This document shows, piece by piece, positions 28,786-37,468 of a stretch of 64,000 nt of DNA. The DNA comes from Terasakiella pusilla DSM 6293 (GTDB lineage Bacteria > Pseudomonadota > Alphaproteobacteria > Rhodospirillales > Terasakiellaceae): contig NZ_JHYO01000003.1 in NCBI RefSeq assembly GCF_000688235.1, forward strand, positions 62,001-126,000. The letters are read 5' to 3'. The position numbers and the translations under genes were made by a program. Below the pieces are notes generated by a model. That model worked only from the letters and a program-made list of their open reading frames with translations, was not told the DNA's origin and made no database searches. Positions within the stretch are counted from its first letter, which is position 1, and the number at the start of each line of letters is the position of its first letter.

Positions 28786-29943
28786 TTACAGGTAATGCCC
28801 GCCCTTTGTCGCTTTGGCAAAGATATAAGGTTCGTTATGTTTGTTGGTTTCAAAAGCATGTTCAACGCGTTCAACCACATCTACATTACAGGATTTCAGA
28901 ACACTGACCTTTTCCGGGTTGTTGGTCATCAGGCGCACTTTATTCACACCAAGATGTGACAGCATTTGCGCGGCAGGCAGGTAGACCCGTTCGTCCGCAT
29001 CAAACCCAAGCTGTTCGTTGGCATCAAAAGTGTCTACGCCGGTGTCTTGCAGTTTGTAAGCGCGTAACTTGTTGACCAAGCCGATACCGCGGCCTTCTTG
29101 CGCGAGATAGAGCAAAATGCCGGAGCCTTGATCTGCAATGGATTTAATGGCACCGCGCAATTGATCGCCGCAGTCACAGCGTAAACTGCCGACCAGATCA
29201 CCTGTGAAACATTCTGAGTGGATACGGATCAGGACAGGGTCTTGCGGGTCAGGCGTGCCGATAATAATGGCAAAATGTTCAATGCCCCCATCTGCTGGGC
29301 GGAAGGCGACGATTTTCGTATTGGGCGCATCGGCCAAAGGGACTTGCGAATCGCTGACAGCGCGTAAGGATCGGGCGGCCATTTCCTCATAACCAAAGAT
29401 ATCTGCGGCTTTCACGCGCAGCAGATGTTCATCCTTGAGCCATTGATCCAGATTTTCGGGTTTGTCTTCTGTCTCAATACGCGCGGTGATGGAGGACGGG
29501 ATCAATCGGGCGAGCTTTGTCAGTCCAACCGACGCGCTTTCACCGCTTTGCAGCGGGACATCACTGAAGGTAATATCGAAAAAGTCGTTTTTGGAAATGG
29601 TCGCCAGTGGATTGACCAATCCTTCGATGAGGTCGGGGCGCAGGGCTTTGCCCATTTCAACGCAAACGGCTTTGTTTTTAAACTGTCCAAGGCCCAGCGT
29701 GTGCACGCGTGTTGACGTCAAAATCAGATGGGGCTGGTGATTGCTCAGGCTTTTCAGGCGTTGAATCGCGGTCTTGGTCGCGCCTTCAGAGGCAAGCGTG
29801 AGTGTGAGCGCACCGCTGTCGTCTTCAATCACCACAATCTGTCCGCGGCGCAAATCGGAGATGGCACGATCAACCGTCAGCAAAGACGGTGTGTGGGCCG
29901 CTGTTTCAGTTTCTGTCAGGGTAATGGAAAGACGATGGGGCAT
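28786..29943 (-). CDS. ribA: GTP cyclohydrolase II with degenerate N-terminal RibB-like domain
   Basis: 385 residues. The C-terminal two thirds are GTP cyclohydrolase II: IRIHSECFTGDLVGSLRCDCGDQL holds the three zinc Cys (parts: HSECFTGD, GSLRCDCGDQL), then YLAQEGRGIGLVNKLRAYKLQD (GRGIGL) and RLMTNNPEKV. It opens GTP in the first step of riboflavin synthesis. The N-terminal about 180 residues align in plan with DHBP synthase (RibB) but the DDEDRE catalytic acidic loop is replaced by IEDDSGALTL, so that half is probably inactive, a known situation in alphaproteobacteria. It ends without other rib genes nearby. Confidence 0.92.
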   Translation of the reverse strand: MPHRLSITLTETETAAHTPSLLTVDRAISDLRRGQIVVIEDDSGALTLTLASEGATKTAIQRLKSLSNHQPHLILTSTRVHTLGLGQFKNKAVCVEMGKALRPDLIEGLVNPLATISKNDFFDITFSDVPLQSGESASVGLTKLARLIPSSITARIETEDKPENLDQWLKDEHLLRVKAADIFGYEEMAARSLRAVSDSQVPLADAPNTKIVAFRPADGGIEHFAIIIGTPDPQDPVLIRIHSECFTGDLVGSLRCDCGDQLRGAIKSIADQGSGILLYLAQEGRGIGLVNKLRAYKLQDTGVDTFDANEQLGFDADERVYLPAAQMLSHLGVNKVRLMTNNPEKVSVLKSCNVDVVERVEHAFETNKHNEPYIFAKATKGGHYL

Positions 29944-30100
29944 AGTAATAGCGTCAAATAAAATGAGAAGGGTCCCTTTATTTAAGACGAAAGTCCTTCT
30001 TTCACAATAGCGTTATCGGTGCGTGAGGCGACTATACGAAATATTTTTTAGTTGGTATGGTGTCAAAGAGATCAATTTCCGCAGAAAAAAGGCCGTTAAA

Positions 30101-30790
30101 ATGTCCAATGTAAAGCGTGTGTTGCTGGTCGATGATGACGATTCGCTGCGCCAAATGCTGTCCGAGCAATTGCAGCTTCATGAAGATTTTGACGTGGTTG
30201 AAGCAGATGGTGCGACAACAGCTCTGGAAACGGCGCAGAAAGACAGTTTCGATGTGGTGATCCTGGATGTGGGCCTGCCGGATATGGATGGGCGTGACGT
30301 CTGTCGCCTGATGCGTAAGCAAGGGGTTAAGTGCCCGATCATTATGTTGACCGGTGCCGATACGGATGCAGATACGATCCTTGGCCTGGATGCGGGGGCG
30401 AATGACTATATTACCAAGCCCTTTCGCCTTGGTGTCTTGCTGGCACGTTTACGCGCGCACTTACGCCAACATGAACAAAGCGAAGATGCCGTCTTTACGG
30501 TCGGGCCTTACAGTTTCCAACCCGCTGCAAAGATGCTGGTAGAAAGTGAAACGGATAAAAAAGTCCGCCTGACTGATAAAGAGACCAACATCATCAAGTT
30601 TCTGTATCGGGCGAATGGCAAAGTGGTCGGGCGTGATACGCTGCTCGACGAGGTTTGGGGCTATAACGCAGGTGTTACGACCCATACGCTGGAAACCCAT
30701 GTCTATCGATTACGCCAGAAAATTGAAAAAGACCCAAGCAACGCCCAGATTCTTGTGACCGAACCCGGGGGCTACAAGCTGGTTCCTTAA
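30101..30790 (+). CDS. OmpR-type response regulator
   Basis: 229 residues from the ATG at 30101 (MSNVKRVLLVDDDDSLRQML); an upstream extension in frame has no support. Receiver domain with acidic pocket D11-D13, phospho-acceptor D56 (VILDVGLPD) and K106 (ITKPF); winged-helix C-terminal domain with the OmpR/PhoB signature LDEVWGYNAGVTTHTLETHVYRLRQKIE (parts: DEVWGYNAG, HTLETHVYRLRQKIE). No sensor kinase is adjacent. It is followed after 17 bases by a cyclase, so the two are an operon and may share a signal. Confidence 0.93.
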   Translation: MSNVKRVLLVDDDDSLRQMLSEQLQLHEDFDVVEADGATTALETAQKDSFDVVILDVGLPDMDGRDVCRLMRKQGVKCPIIMLTGADTDADTILGLDAGANDYITKPFRLGVLLARLRAHLRQHEQSEDAVFTVGPYSFQPAAKMLVESETDKKVRLTDKETNIIKFLYRANGKVVGRDTLLDEVWGYNAGVTTHTLETHVYRLRQKIEKDPSNAQILVTEPGGYKLVP

Positions 30791-30807
30791 AAAATAAAGG
30801 GGGGAAG

Positions 30808-32154
30808 ATGGCACAGATAAAAGAATGGTTGGGGATCACTGCTCACGATAATTTGCCCGCACGGGTAGAGCAGGCGATGATTGATCAGCAAAATACCTCT
30901 GAACAGTTGATCGGCTGGATCCAGCTGGGGGTGGTGCTGACCTTCGGCACGGTTTATGCGATTTCACCGAAAACCTTTCATCCGGATGCGACCTTTGCAC
31001 CGGTGCCTTATGTCCTGTCGCTGTATTTTATGTTTACGGTTTTTCGGCTGGTTTTAAGTTATCGTATGCGCTTGACGGGCTGGATGATCGGTCTGTCGAT
31101 TGTGGCAGATATTTTATTGTTGTTTGGCACGATCTTTAGTTTTCACCTGCAATATATGCAACCACCGAGCTTTTATCTAAAAGCGCCAACGGTTCTTTAC
31201 ATCTTTATTTTCATTGCTTTGCGGGCCTTGCGCTTTGAGGCGCGTTATATTTTGCTGAGTGGTCTGGCCGCGGTTGTCGGCTGGGGCTTTATGGTCGGTT
31301 ATGTGGTCTATGCCGATGATATGCACAATATGGTGACCCGTGATTACGTGCATTATCTCACGTCCAACAGCGTCCTGATCGGGGCGGAATTTGACAAGAT
31401 GATGTCGATTATTCTGGTTTCCCTGATTCTTGGATTGGCGATTGTGCGCGCCCGTAGTTTATTGGTGCAGGCGGTGTCTCAGACGCAGGCCGCGCAATCC
31501 TTGTCGCGTTTTTTCTCGCAAGATTTGGCTAATCAGATCAAGTCATCGGAATGTGATGCGGCCATCGGGGATGTGGTTTCGCGCGAAGCCTCGGTTTTAA
31601 ACGTGGATATCCGCGGGTTTACACCGCTGACGAAACGCTCCACACCCGAAGAACAGATCGCGCTGATTACCCAGTATCATGCCCGTATTGTGCCGGTCAT
31701 CTCCGCCTATAACGGGCATGTGGACAAGTTTACCGGTGACGGAATTATGGCTTATTTTGGGGTATTGGCAGAATCTGACAGCCACGGAGCAGATGCGTTG
31801 CGCGCGATGGAAGAGATTATCAAGGCGTCCGACCGCTGGAATGTGGAAAGGGTGGCAGAGGGGCTGGACCCCGTGGTCATCCATGCTTCCTGCGCCTCCG
31901 GCCCTATTGTGTTTGGGGTGATTGGGGAAGAGCACCGGTTGGAATATACCGTGATCGGGGATGCCGCCAATGTGTCGGCAAAAATGGAAAAGCAGACCAA
32001 GAGTGAAGGGGGGCGGGCCATTGCGACACGCGAAACCTTGGAGTATGCCGTAAAACAAGGCTATACGAACGCGCAGGCGCGTTGGGAATTGCGCCCAAAC
32101 CGCCGTGTGGCGGGGGTGGATCAGCCTATGGATATCATCGTTTTGAAGGAATAG
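30808..32154 (+). CDS. Membrane class III adenylate/guanylate cyclase
   Basis: 448 residues. About six membrane helices in the first 215 residues (for example 36-52, 66-86, 92-112, 128-142, 147-168, 198-216), with no extracellular domain of size. The catalytic domain (about 258-448) has metal Asp D267 in LNVDIRGFTPL and D311 in KFTGDGIMAYFG, then YTVIGDAANVSAKME. This makes cAMP or cGMP; the substrate-defining residues were not assigned. The pairing with an OmpR regulator gene directly upstream suggests joint control. A CRP-type effector would be elsewhere. Confidence 0.92.
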   Translation: MAQIKEWLGITAHDNLPARVEQAMIDQQNTSEQLIGWIQLGVVLTFGTVYAISPKTFHPDATFAPVPYVLSLYFMFTVFRLVLSYRMRLTGWMIGLSIVADILLLFGTIFSFHLQYMQPPSFYLKAPTVLYIFIFIALRALRFEARYILLSGLAAVVGWGFMVGYVVYADDMHNMVTRDYVHYLTSNSVLIGAEFDKMMSIILVSLILGLAIVRARSLLVQAVSQTQAAQSLSRFFSQDLANQIKSSECDAAIGDVVSREASVLNVDIRGFTPLTKRSTPEEQIALITQYHARIVPVISAYNGHVDKFTGDGIMAYFGVLAESDSHGADALRAMEEIIKASDRWNVERVAEGLDPVVIHASCASGPIVFGVIGEEHRLEYTVIGDAANVSAKMEKQTKSEGGRAIATRETLEYAVKQGYTNAQARWELRPNRRVAGVDQPMDIIVLKE

Positions 32155-32159
32155 CCCTG

Positions 32160-32675
32160 TCAGGTTCGGTTTGCTAAAAGTGCTTCATAGATGTTTTTGT
32201 TTTCGATATCGAAACAACAAAAGATGATTTCTTTTATGCCGCCCTGTTCTTCTTCGAAAACTTCTACTGCTTTGAGCGCGATTTCCGCGGCACGTTGTTT
32301 GGGGAAGCCGTAAACACCCGTTGAAATGTTAGAGAAAGCAATAACTCCTAGGTGATTTTTAAGGCAGAGGTTGAGAGAGTTAAAGTAACAATTGAACAAG
32401 AGACGTTCGGCTGTTTCTTCACGGTGATCCGCCCAGATCGGCCCGACGGTATGGATGACATAGCGTGCGGGCAGGTTATAGCCTTTGGTGAGTTTTGCTT
32501 CCCCCGTCGCACAGCCCTCAAGGGTGCGACATTCCGCCAATAAAGCGGGGCCGGCGGCCCGATGAATGGCCCCATCAACACCACCCCCTCCTAAAAGACT
32601 TGAATTTGCTGCATTTACAATCACATCTACTGAGAGTGTCGTAATGTCATCTTGTGTAACAGACAAAGTTGCCAA
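32160..32675 (-). CDS. Macrodomain O-acetyl-ADP-ribose deacetylase
   Basis: 171 residues, a single macrodomain of the MacroD/YmdB type. VIVNAANSSLLGGGGVDGAIHRAAG (19-43; parts: VIVNAANSSLLGGGG, VDGAIHRAAG) is the ADP-ribose-binding signature with the catalytic Asn and Asp; VIHTVGPIW and SNISTGVYGFPKQRAAEIAL (parts: ISTGVYGFP, AAEIAL) complete it. It hydrolyses O-acetyl-ADP-ribose or removes ADP-ribose from protein or nucleic acid. The gene is single, convergent with the cyclase (5 bases between stops). Confidence 0.93.
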   Translation of the reverse strand: MATLSVTQDDITTLSVDVIVNAANSSLLGGGGVDGAIHRAAGPALLAECRTLEGCATGEAKLTKGYNLPARYVIHTVGPIWADHREETAERLLFNCYFNSLNLCLKNHLGVIAFSNISTGVYGFPKQRAAEIALKAVEVFEEEQGGIKEIIFCCFDIENKNIYEALLANRT

Positions 32676-32747
32676 GGTTAGCGCCCTCCAATTGAAAGTT
32701 TAGAGTATACATCAAAAAACAGAGGCGGACACCTTTGGGGAGGTTAT

Positions 32748-33539
32748 ATGAGTGAGGAAATTAAACAATCCACAGCGGGATTTCTGGTGCCTGAAATGGC
32801 GCTGGTGCGCAAGGTCCATACGGACGATGTGTTTCAATGGCTGGCAAAAGGCTGGGCCGATACCAAAGCGTTAAAAGGGGTGAGCATGATCTATGCTGCC
32901 CTTTTTCTAATTCTGGGGGTATTTGTCTCCTTTGGTTTTTACCATTTGGAGCTGCCTTATCTGGTCCTGCCGTCGCTGTCCGGCTTTTTGCTGATTGGTC
33001 CGGCGCTTGCTGTAGGATTTTATGAAGGTAGTTTGCGCCGACAGCAGGGAACGCCTTTTCAGCTTGGACATGCGGTTTTTGGATTTAAGCGCAATACCTA
33101 TTCGGTGATGGCGATGGGGATTGCACAGGTTTTCTTGTTTATGGTCTGGATTCGGTTGTCCTTTACCCTGTTTGCCATCGCCTTTCCTGGCGTGATGCCG
33201 GAATGGGGGCCGATCCTTGATCGTGCCATGTCCCTTGAAGGGCTGCATTTTGCCTTTATGATTACGGCATTAGGGGCTGTATTTGCGGTGATCATCTTTT
33301 TTAGCGGGGCGTTTTCTCTCCCGATGATGATTGACCGGAAAACGGTGTTGATTCCGGCAATGTTGACCAGTGCCTATGCGATCTATCTTAATTTTCATGT
33401 GATGATCTTGTGGGCATTCTTGATCGTTTTATTGATGTTTGCCGGATTGGTGACCGGGGTGGGGCTGATACTTACCTTCCCGCTGATTGGACATGCGACA
33501 TGGCACGCCTATCAGCAGGTTTTAGGATCTGAAAATTAA
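32748..33539 (+). CDS. DUF2189 membrane protein
   Basis: 263 residues, recognised as DUF2189: the conserved start MALVRKVHTDDVFQWLAKGWADTKA (parts: VRKVHTDDVFQWLAKGW, DTKA) is followed by about six membrane helices (near 46-66, 70-92, 122-146, 165-190, 205-222, 226-250). No catalytic motif is visible; the family is a multi-pass inner-membrane protein common in alphaproteobacteria, sometimes linked to cytochrome oxidase loci. It is single here and converges on hldE. Confidence 0.85.
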   Translation: MSEEIKQSTAGFLVPEMALVRKVHTDDVFQWLAKGWADTKALKGVSMIYAALFLILGVFVSFGFYHLELPYLVLPSLSGFLLIGPALAVGFYEGSLRRQQGTPFQLGHAVFGFKRNTYSVMAMGIAQVFLFMVWIRLSFTLFAIAFPGVMPEWGPILDRAMSLEGLHFAFMITALGAVFAVIIFFSGAFSLPMMIDRKTVLIPAMLTSAYAIYLNFHVMILWAFLIVLLMFAGLVTGVGLILTFPLIGHATWHAYQQVLGSEN

Positions 33540-33545
33540 GGAAAC

Positions 33546-35012
33546 TTAGCTGTTTTTCAGCTTATTGACCGTATTTGTGGTGGAAAAACCGTCTTCCAAT
33601 TGCGCAAGGAAGACGCGGCCCCCATTTTGCTGGATTAAATCCGCCCCGACCACTTGATCAATGGTGTAATCCGCTCCTTTGATCAGGACGTCAGGCAGTA
33701 AGGCAGAAAGAGTTTCCATGGGCGTGTCTTCTTCAAAGATGACGACCATATCCACATCAGCGAGGGAAGAGAGGACGGTTGCACGTGCCATCTCCGTCTG
33801 GATGGGGCGTTCGTCGCCTTTTAAGCGTTTGACCGACGCATCGCTGTTAAGCCCAACGATCAAGCGGTCACATTGCGCCGCCGATTGCTTGATCAGCGAA
33901 ATATGACCGGGATGGAGTAAATCGAAACAGCCGTTGGTAAAGCCGACGCTGAGCCCTTGGCGTTGCCAATGGACGACTTTGTCTTTGGCGTGCGGGCGAT
34001 CAAGAATTTTGGCTTCGGCCTGATTAAGTTCCTGATGGTGCAGCGCATTGACCAGTTCGTCCTGATAGACGCTGGCGGTCCCTGTCTTGGCGACAACGAT
34101 TCCAGCCGCGATATTGGCAAGTTCTGCCCCCTCTGACAGGCTCGCACCTAACCCAAGGGCAAGGGCGAGGGTCGCAACGACCGTATCCCCTGCACCGGAG
34201 ACATCAAAAACTTCACGCGCGACGGTGGCCTGATGCACCACTTCACCAGATTTGGTTACCAGTGTCATGCCGTCTTGGGAACGGGTCGCCAAAACATTTT
34301 CAATGCCGCAGGTCTCGATGATATGACGGGCGGCGGCGATGATGGATTGGTCATTATCGCACGGCATCTGGCTGGCTTCGCTCAGTTCCTTGCGGTTGGG
34401 GGTGACAAGGGTTGCGCCGCGATATTTGCTGTAATCATTGCCTTTCGGGTCCACAACCACCGCAATGCCGGCTTTGCGCGCCAGTGTGATCAGATGTTGG
34501 GTATTGTCGCCTTCCAACACGCCTTTGCCGTAATCGGACAGCACCATCACCTGTACATCGGGCAGGCTTTCTGCAACATCCAGCAGCAATTGCTGTTGCT
34601 GGGTTTCGCTTAAGGCGGCGATATGTTCGTGATCGGCGCGCAACATTTGTTGGTTGGACGCCATGAAGCGGGTTTTAACTGAGGTCGGACGATGATCATC
34701 CACAATCAGGTTTGCGGTACATTGATCATCTTCATTCAGCAAGGATGCCACTTCGCGCCCGGCTTCATCTTTGCCGACAAGCCCGCAAAAGCGTGCGTTG
34801 GCCCCAAGGCTTAACAGGTTGCGCACCACATTGCCGGCCCCGCCGAGCATGGATTGTTCCCGATTAATCCGCATGACAGGGATCGGGGCTTCCGGTGAAA
34901 TGCGATCAACCGAGCCGTAGACAAATCGATCCAGCATAATATCACCGACGCACAGGATATCGACGTTCGAGGCACGATTGAGGAGTTCAAGGTGACGGGT
35001 GCGGCTGTTCAT
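33546..35012 (-). CDS. hldE: Bifunctional heptose 7-phosphate kinase/heptose 1-phosphate adenyltransferase
   Basis: 488 residues. N-terminal ribokinase-like kinase (about 1-330) with GGAGNVVRNLLSLGA and the catalytic Asp in VSGAGDTVVATLAL; C-terminal nucleotidyltransferase (about 350-488) with VGFTNGCFDLLHPGHISLI, the HPGH being the HxGH motif. It makes ADP-D-glycero-beta-D-manno-heptose for the LPS inner core. Three bases separate it from gmhA, which supplies its substrate, so it is a gmhA-hldE operon. Confidence 0.95.
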   Translation of the reverse strand: MNSRTRHLELLNRASNVDILCVGDIMLDRFVYGSVDRISPEAPIPVMRINREQSMLGGAGNVVRNLLSLGANARFCGLVGKDEAGREVASLLNEDDQCTANLIVDDHRPTSVKTRFMASNQQMLRADHEHIAALSETQQQQLLLDVAESLPDVQVMVLSDYGKGVLEGDNTQHLITLARKAGIAVVVDPKGNDYSKYRGATLVTPNRKELSEASQMPCDNDQSIIAAARHIIETCGIENVLATRSQDGMTLVTKSGEVVHQATVAREVFDVSGAGDTVVATLALALGLGASLSEGAELANIAAGIVVAKTGTASVYQDELVNALHHQELNQAEAKILDRPHAKDKVVHWQRQGLSVGFTNGCFDLLHPGHISLIKQSAAQCDRLIVGLNSDASVKRLKGDERPIQTEMARATVLSSLADVDMVVIFEEDTPMETLSALLPDVLIKGADYTIDQVVGADLIQQNGGRVFLAQLEDGFSTTNTVNKLKNS

Positions 35013-35015
35013 AAC

Positions 35016-35591
35016 TTAAGACCCTGCTTCGTTTTCAAGCGCCTGACAATAGGCGTGCCCAAGGGTGATATGCATTTCCTGAATGCGCGCGGTTTCCTGA
35101 TGCGGGATGATCAGGCTGACATCGCAAAGTTCAGGCAATAAGCCGCCATCGCGTCCGCCCAGACCAACGGTGGTCGCGCCAATGGCGTTGGCGGCTTTGA
35201 GGGCTTTGATGACGTTGGGGCTGGTGCCGGAGGTGGTGATGCCGATCACCAGATCTTTGTCCTGACAGAGGGCTTCGACCTGACGGGAAAAAATATCTTC
35301 AAACCCAAAATCGTTGCCAATGGCGGTCAGCGCCGATGTGTCGGTTGTCAGGGCAAGGGCGGCGAGGGCTGGTCGGTTTTTGACATAGCGTACCGTCAGT
35401 TCGGTTGCCAGATGCTGAGCGTCTGAGGCACTGCCGCCATTACCGAAGAAAATGATCTTGCCGCCGTTTTTCAGGGTGTGCAGGGATTTTTCTACCCACT
35501 GGGTAAAGGGCGCTTCCAACTGTTTGCGTGTGGCATCCACAGCCGCTTGGTGGCGGTCGAATTCACTTTGGAAAAGGGTATGTAAATCCAT
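35016..35591 (-). CDS. gmhA: Sedoheptulose 7-phosphate isomerase
   Basis: 191-residue SIS-domain isomerase. FFGNGGSASDAQHLATELTVRY (parts: FFGNGGSASDAQH, ATELTVRY) and GITTSGTSPNVIKAL are the sugar-phosphate binding loops; ARIQEMHITLGHAYCQALE carries a second set of active-site residues. It converts sedoheptulose 7-phosphate to the heptose used by HldE. No epimerase gene (hldD) is seen in this window. Confidence 0.94.
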   Translation of the reverse strand: MDLHTLFQSEFDRHQAAVDATRKQLEAPFTQWVEKSLHTLKNGGKIIFFGNGGSASDAQHLATELTVRYVKNRPALAALALTTDTSALTAIGNDFGFEDIFSRQVEALCQDKDLVIGITTSGTSPNVIKALKAANAIGATTVGLGGRDGGLLPELCDVSLIIPHQETARIQEMHITLGHAYCQALENEAGS

Positions 35592-35755
35592 CAGCTCTTC
35601 ACTTTACGTTATTGGGTAGAAAAAGCCTTTATAGCGCGCCTTTTTAGAGGGGGAAAGGCTTGGTTGGAGGATCGTCTTACAAATTTTGAAATAAACTGAA
35701 ACAAAATAAATTATTCTGGAAAAACCCATGCAACATTAGTGTGTTTATATAGCAT

Positions 35756-35836
35756 TGTGAAACGGACATACCTCCGTATCGGGCGTTTTCTCGGCAGACT
35801 TACCCCCGTTCTTGTGTCGAAGAACGCCCGATCACA
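35756..35836 (+). other. Structured leader before small protein A
   Basis: The 275-base gap ends in a run of pairings: TGTGA/TCACA (35756-35760 with 35832-35836), ACGGA/TCCGT (35762-35766 with 35773-35777) and ATCGGGCGTT/AACGCCCGAT (35778-35787 with 35823-35832). A frame beginning GTG at 35757 reads 27 codons through the whole structure to a TAA, ending 27 bases before the small gene. That frame could be chance. No T-run follows, so it is not a terminator. The rest of the gap is AT-rich. Confidence 0.5.
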
Positions 35837-35866
35837 TTAAAAAACCCTAAGGATAAGAGGTTCATA

Positions 35867-36055
35867 ATGTTGACTATGGTTGAACAAATGCAAAGCTTAC
35901 AGGCTTCCAATCAAACAGATGTACGCGACTATGCCGAGCGCCTGCTTCTGAGCATGGGGTATAATGATGCGATCTGCACCGCCATGGAATTTCAATGGTT
36001 TAACGTGGCAGAAGAACTGCGTTTTATGCAGGACGACTATCGCGGCGTGGCATAA
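35867..36055 (+). CDS. Small protein A, paired with small protein B
   Basis: 62 residues with a very good ribosome site (AGGATAAGAGG, six bases before ATG). It is a basic-neutral, all-helix protein with the core YAERLLLSMGYNDAICTAMEFQWFNVAEELRFMQ (residues about 22-55; parts: LLLSMGYNDAI, FQWFNVAEELRFMQ). The gene 120 bases downstream encodes the same pattern. No family name is known to me. It has no signal peptide or membrane helix, so it is probably cytosolic, possibly an adaptor or regulator. Confidence 0.65.
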   Translation: MLTMVEQMQSLQASNQTDVRDYAERLLLSMGYNDAICTAMEFQWFNVAEELRFMQDDYRGVA

Positions 36056-36102
36056 GTTCAAAAATCTTATGCCCTAAGGCTTGAAACGAAGCCGGAATGA
36101 AC

Positions 36103-36177
36103 ATATCTCAAAGTGTATAAACGAATGGCTGCCCCCGTAAAACGGGGCATGACACTTGGTTTGGAGGTTTGAGATAT
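36103..36177 (+). other. Structured leader that includes the start codon of small protein B
   Basis: ATATCTCAAA (36103-36112) is the exact complement of TTTGAGATAT (36168-36177), which includes AT of the ATG at 36176. Inside it AAGTGT (36111-36116) pairs with ACACTT (36152-36157), and TGCCCC-C-GT pairs with ACGGGGCA around AAA (36130-36149). The ribosome site GGAGG (36163-36167) lies unpaired in between. This geometry could open and close the start. A 15-codon frame (ATG at 36125) ends three bases before the gene. Confidence 0.55.
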
Positions 36178-36373
36178 GTATTCTACCCTGACATTATCGC
36201 GAAAAACCCGATACACCCATCCACAGGAAAGTGATCGCCGTGAGGAGCTCGCACATCTGCTTGTGCGGGCCTTTGGCTATCAGGGCGCCATAGATAAAGC
36301 CAAAGAAAGCCGATGGGATGATGTGGCAAGCACAATCCGCTTTTTAAAAGGGCAGTCGATCGGGCGGTATTAA
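36176..36373 (+). CDS. Small protein B, paralogue of small protein A
   Basis: 65 residues. The ribosome site GGAGG lies eight bases before the ATG. ELAHLLVRAFGYQGAIDKAKESRWDDVASTIRFLKG aligns with the core of the preceding small protein: both have (L)L-x-x-(G)Y-x-x-AI-x-x-A-x-x-x-x-W-x-x-VA-x-x-(R)F-(L/M) (shown as pattern). The N-terminal about 25 residues are different and basic. The two therefore form a tandem duplicate with separate leaders. It ends just before the stop of the convergent UDP-glucuronate decarboxylase gene. Confidence 0.7.
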   Translation: MYSTLTLSRKTRYTHPQESDRREELAHLLVRAFGYQGAIDKAKESRWDDVASTIRFLKGQSIGRY

Positions 36374-36377
36374 CGCG

Positions 36378-37319
36378 TTAGACCATTTTTTCGAAAAAAG
36401 AGATCGTCTTTTTAAGACCCTCTTCAAGGGCGATTTTGGGTTCCCAATTCAGGTGCTCGCGCGCTTTGTCGATGATGGGCTTGCGTTGCAGCGGGTCGTC
36501 AACCGGCAGATCTTCAAAGGTCAGGGTGGATTTTGATCCGGTCATGTCAATGACTTTCTCTGCCAGCTGCTTGATGGTGAACTCACTCGGATTCCCAAGG
36601 TTGATCGGGCCGGTCACGTCGTCGCTGGCGGCCATCAATTTGATAAAGCCGTCGATGAGGTCATCGCAATAACAGAAAGATCGGGTTTGTGATCCGTCGC
36701 CATAAATGGTGATCGGCTCGTTGCGTAGCGCCTGCATGATAAAGTTGGACACGACACGCCCGTCATTTGGATGCATACGCGGGCCGTAGGTGTTGAAAAT
36801 ACGGGCAACGCGGATGTTTACATTGTGCTGGCGGTAGTAGTCGAAAAATAGGGTTTCCGCACACCGCTTACCTTCGTCATAACAGGCGCGTGGACCGATG
36901 GGGTTGACGTTGCCGCGATATTCTTCCGGTTGGGGATGAATTTCGGGATCGCCATACACTTCGCTGGTCGAGGCCTGAAAGACTTTGGCTTTGACGCGTT
37001 TTGCAAGCCCAAGCACGTTGATTGCCCCATGCACGCTTGTTTTGGTCGTGCTGACCGGATCGTGTTGGTAATGAACCGGAGAGGCCGGACAGGCGAGGTT
37101 GTAAATCTCGTCCACTTCCACATAAAGCGGGAAGGTGACATCGTGGCGCATCAATTCGAAGTAAGGATTATCAAGCAAGTGCCGGATATTGTCTTTGCTG
37201 CCTGTAAAAAAATTGTCGGCGCAAATAACGTCATGGCCTTCGTTGAGGAGGCGTTCACACAAATGAGACCCTAAAAAACCGGCACCACCTGTCACCAAAA
37301 TCCGTTTACGCATATGCAC
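36378..37319 (-). CDS. UDP-glucuronate decarboxylase (UDP-xylose synthase)
   Basis: 313-residue SDR enzyme; the start may be the ATG at 37319 or the third codon. NAD-binding [10 protein letters not shown] (11-20), [11 protein letters not shown] (the family's NLACPASP block), catalytic Tyr-x-x-x-Lys in [11 protein letters not shown], and [17 protein letters not shown] are diagnostic of UXS rather than of UDP-glucose epimerase (which has SPYGxSK). It makes UDP-xylose from UDP-glucuronate, for envelope or exopolysaccharide sugars. No glycan cluster surrounds it. It is divergent from the EAL-like pair. Confidence 0.9.
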   Translation of the reverse strand: MHMRKRILVTGGAGFLGSHLCERLLNEGHDVICADNFFTGSKDNIRHLLDNPYFELMRHDVTFPLYVEVDEIYNLACPASPVHYQHDPVSTTKTSVHGAINVLGLAKRVKAKVFQASTSEVYGDPEIHPQPEEYRGNVNPIGPRACYDEGKRCAETLFFDYYRQHNVNIRVARIFNTYGPRMHPNDGRVVSNFIMQALRNEPITIYGDGSQTRSFCYCDDLIDGFIKLMAASDDVTGPINLGNPSEFTIKQLAEKVIDMTGSKSTLTFEDLPVDDPLQRKPIIDKAREHLNWEPKIALEEGLKKTISFFEKMV

Positions 37320-37468
37320 GAGTTTATCTCCCTTGAAGTCTTGCAGGTTGCGTTTAACATTCTCGACCGGAAAAACATAGATGAATTTAATTTTTTATGA
37401 AGAGTTTTATCGCTATGGTATTGTCTGGGAAGAAAATGCTCAATCAGGGATGAGAAAGTAAGACGGCG

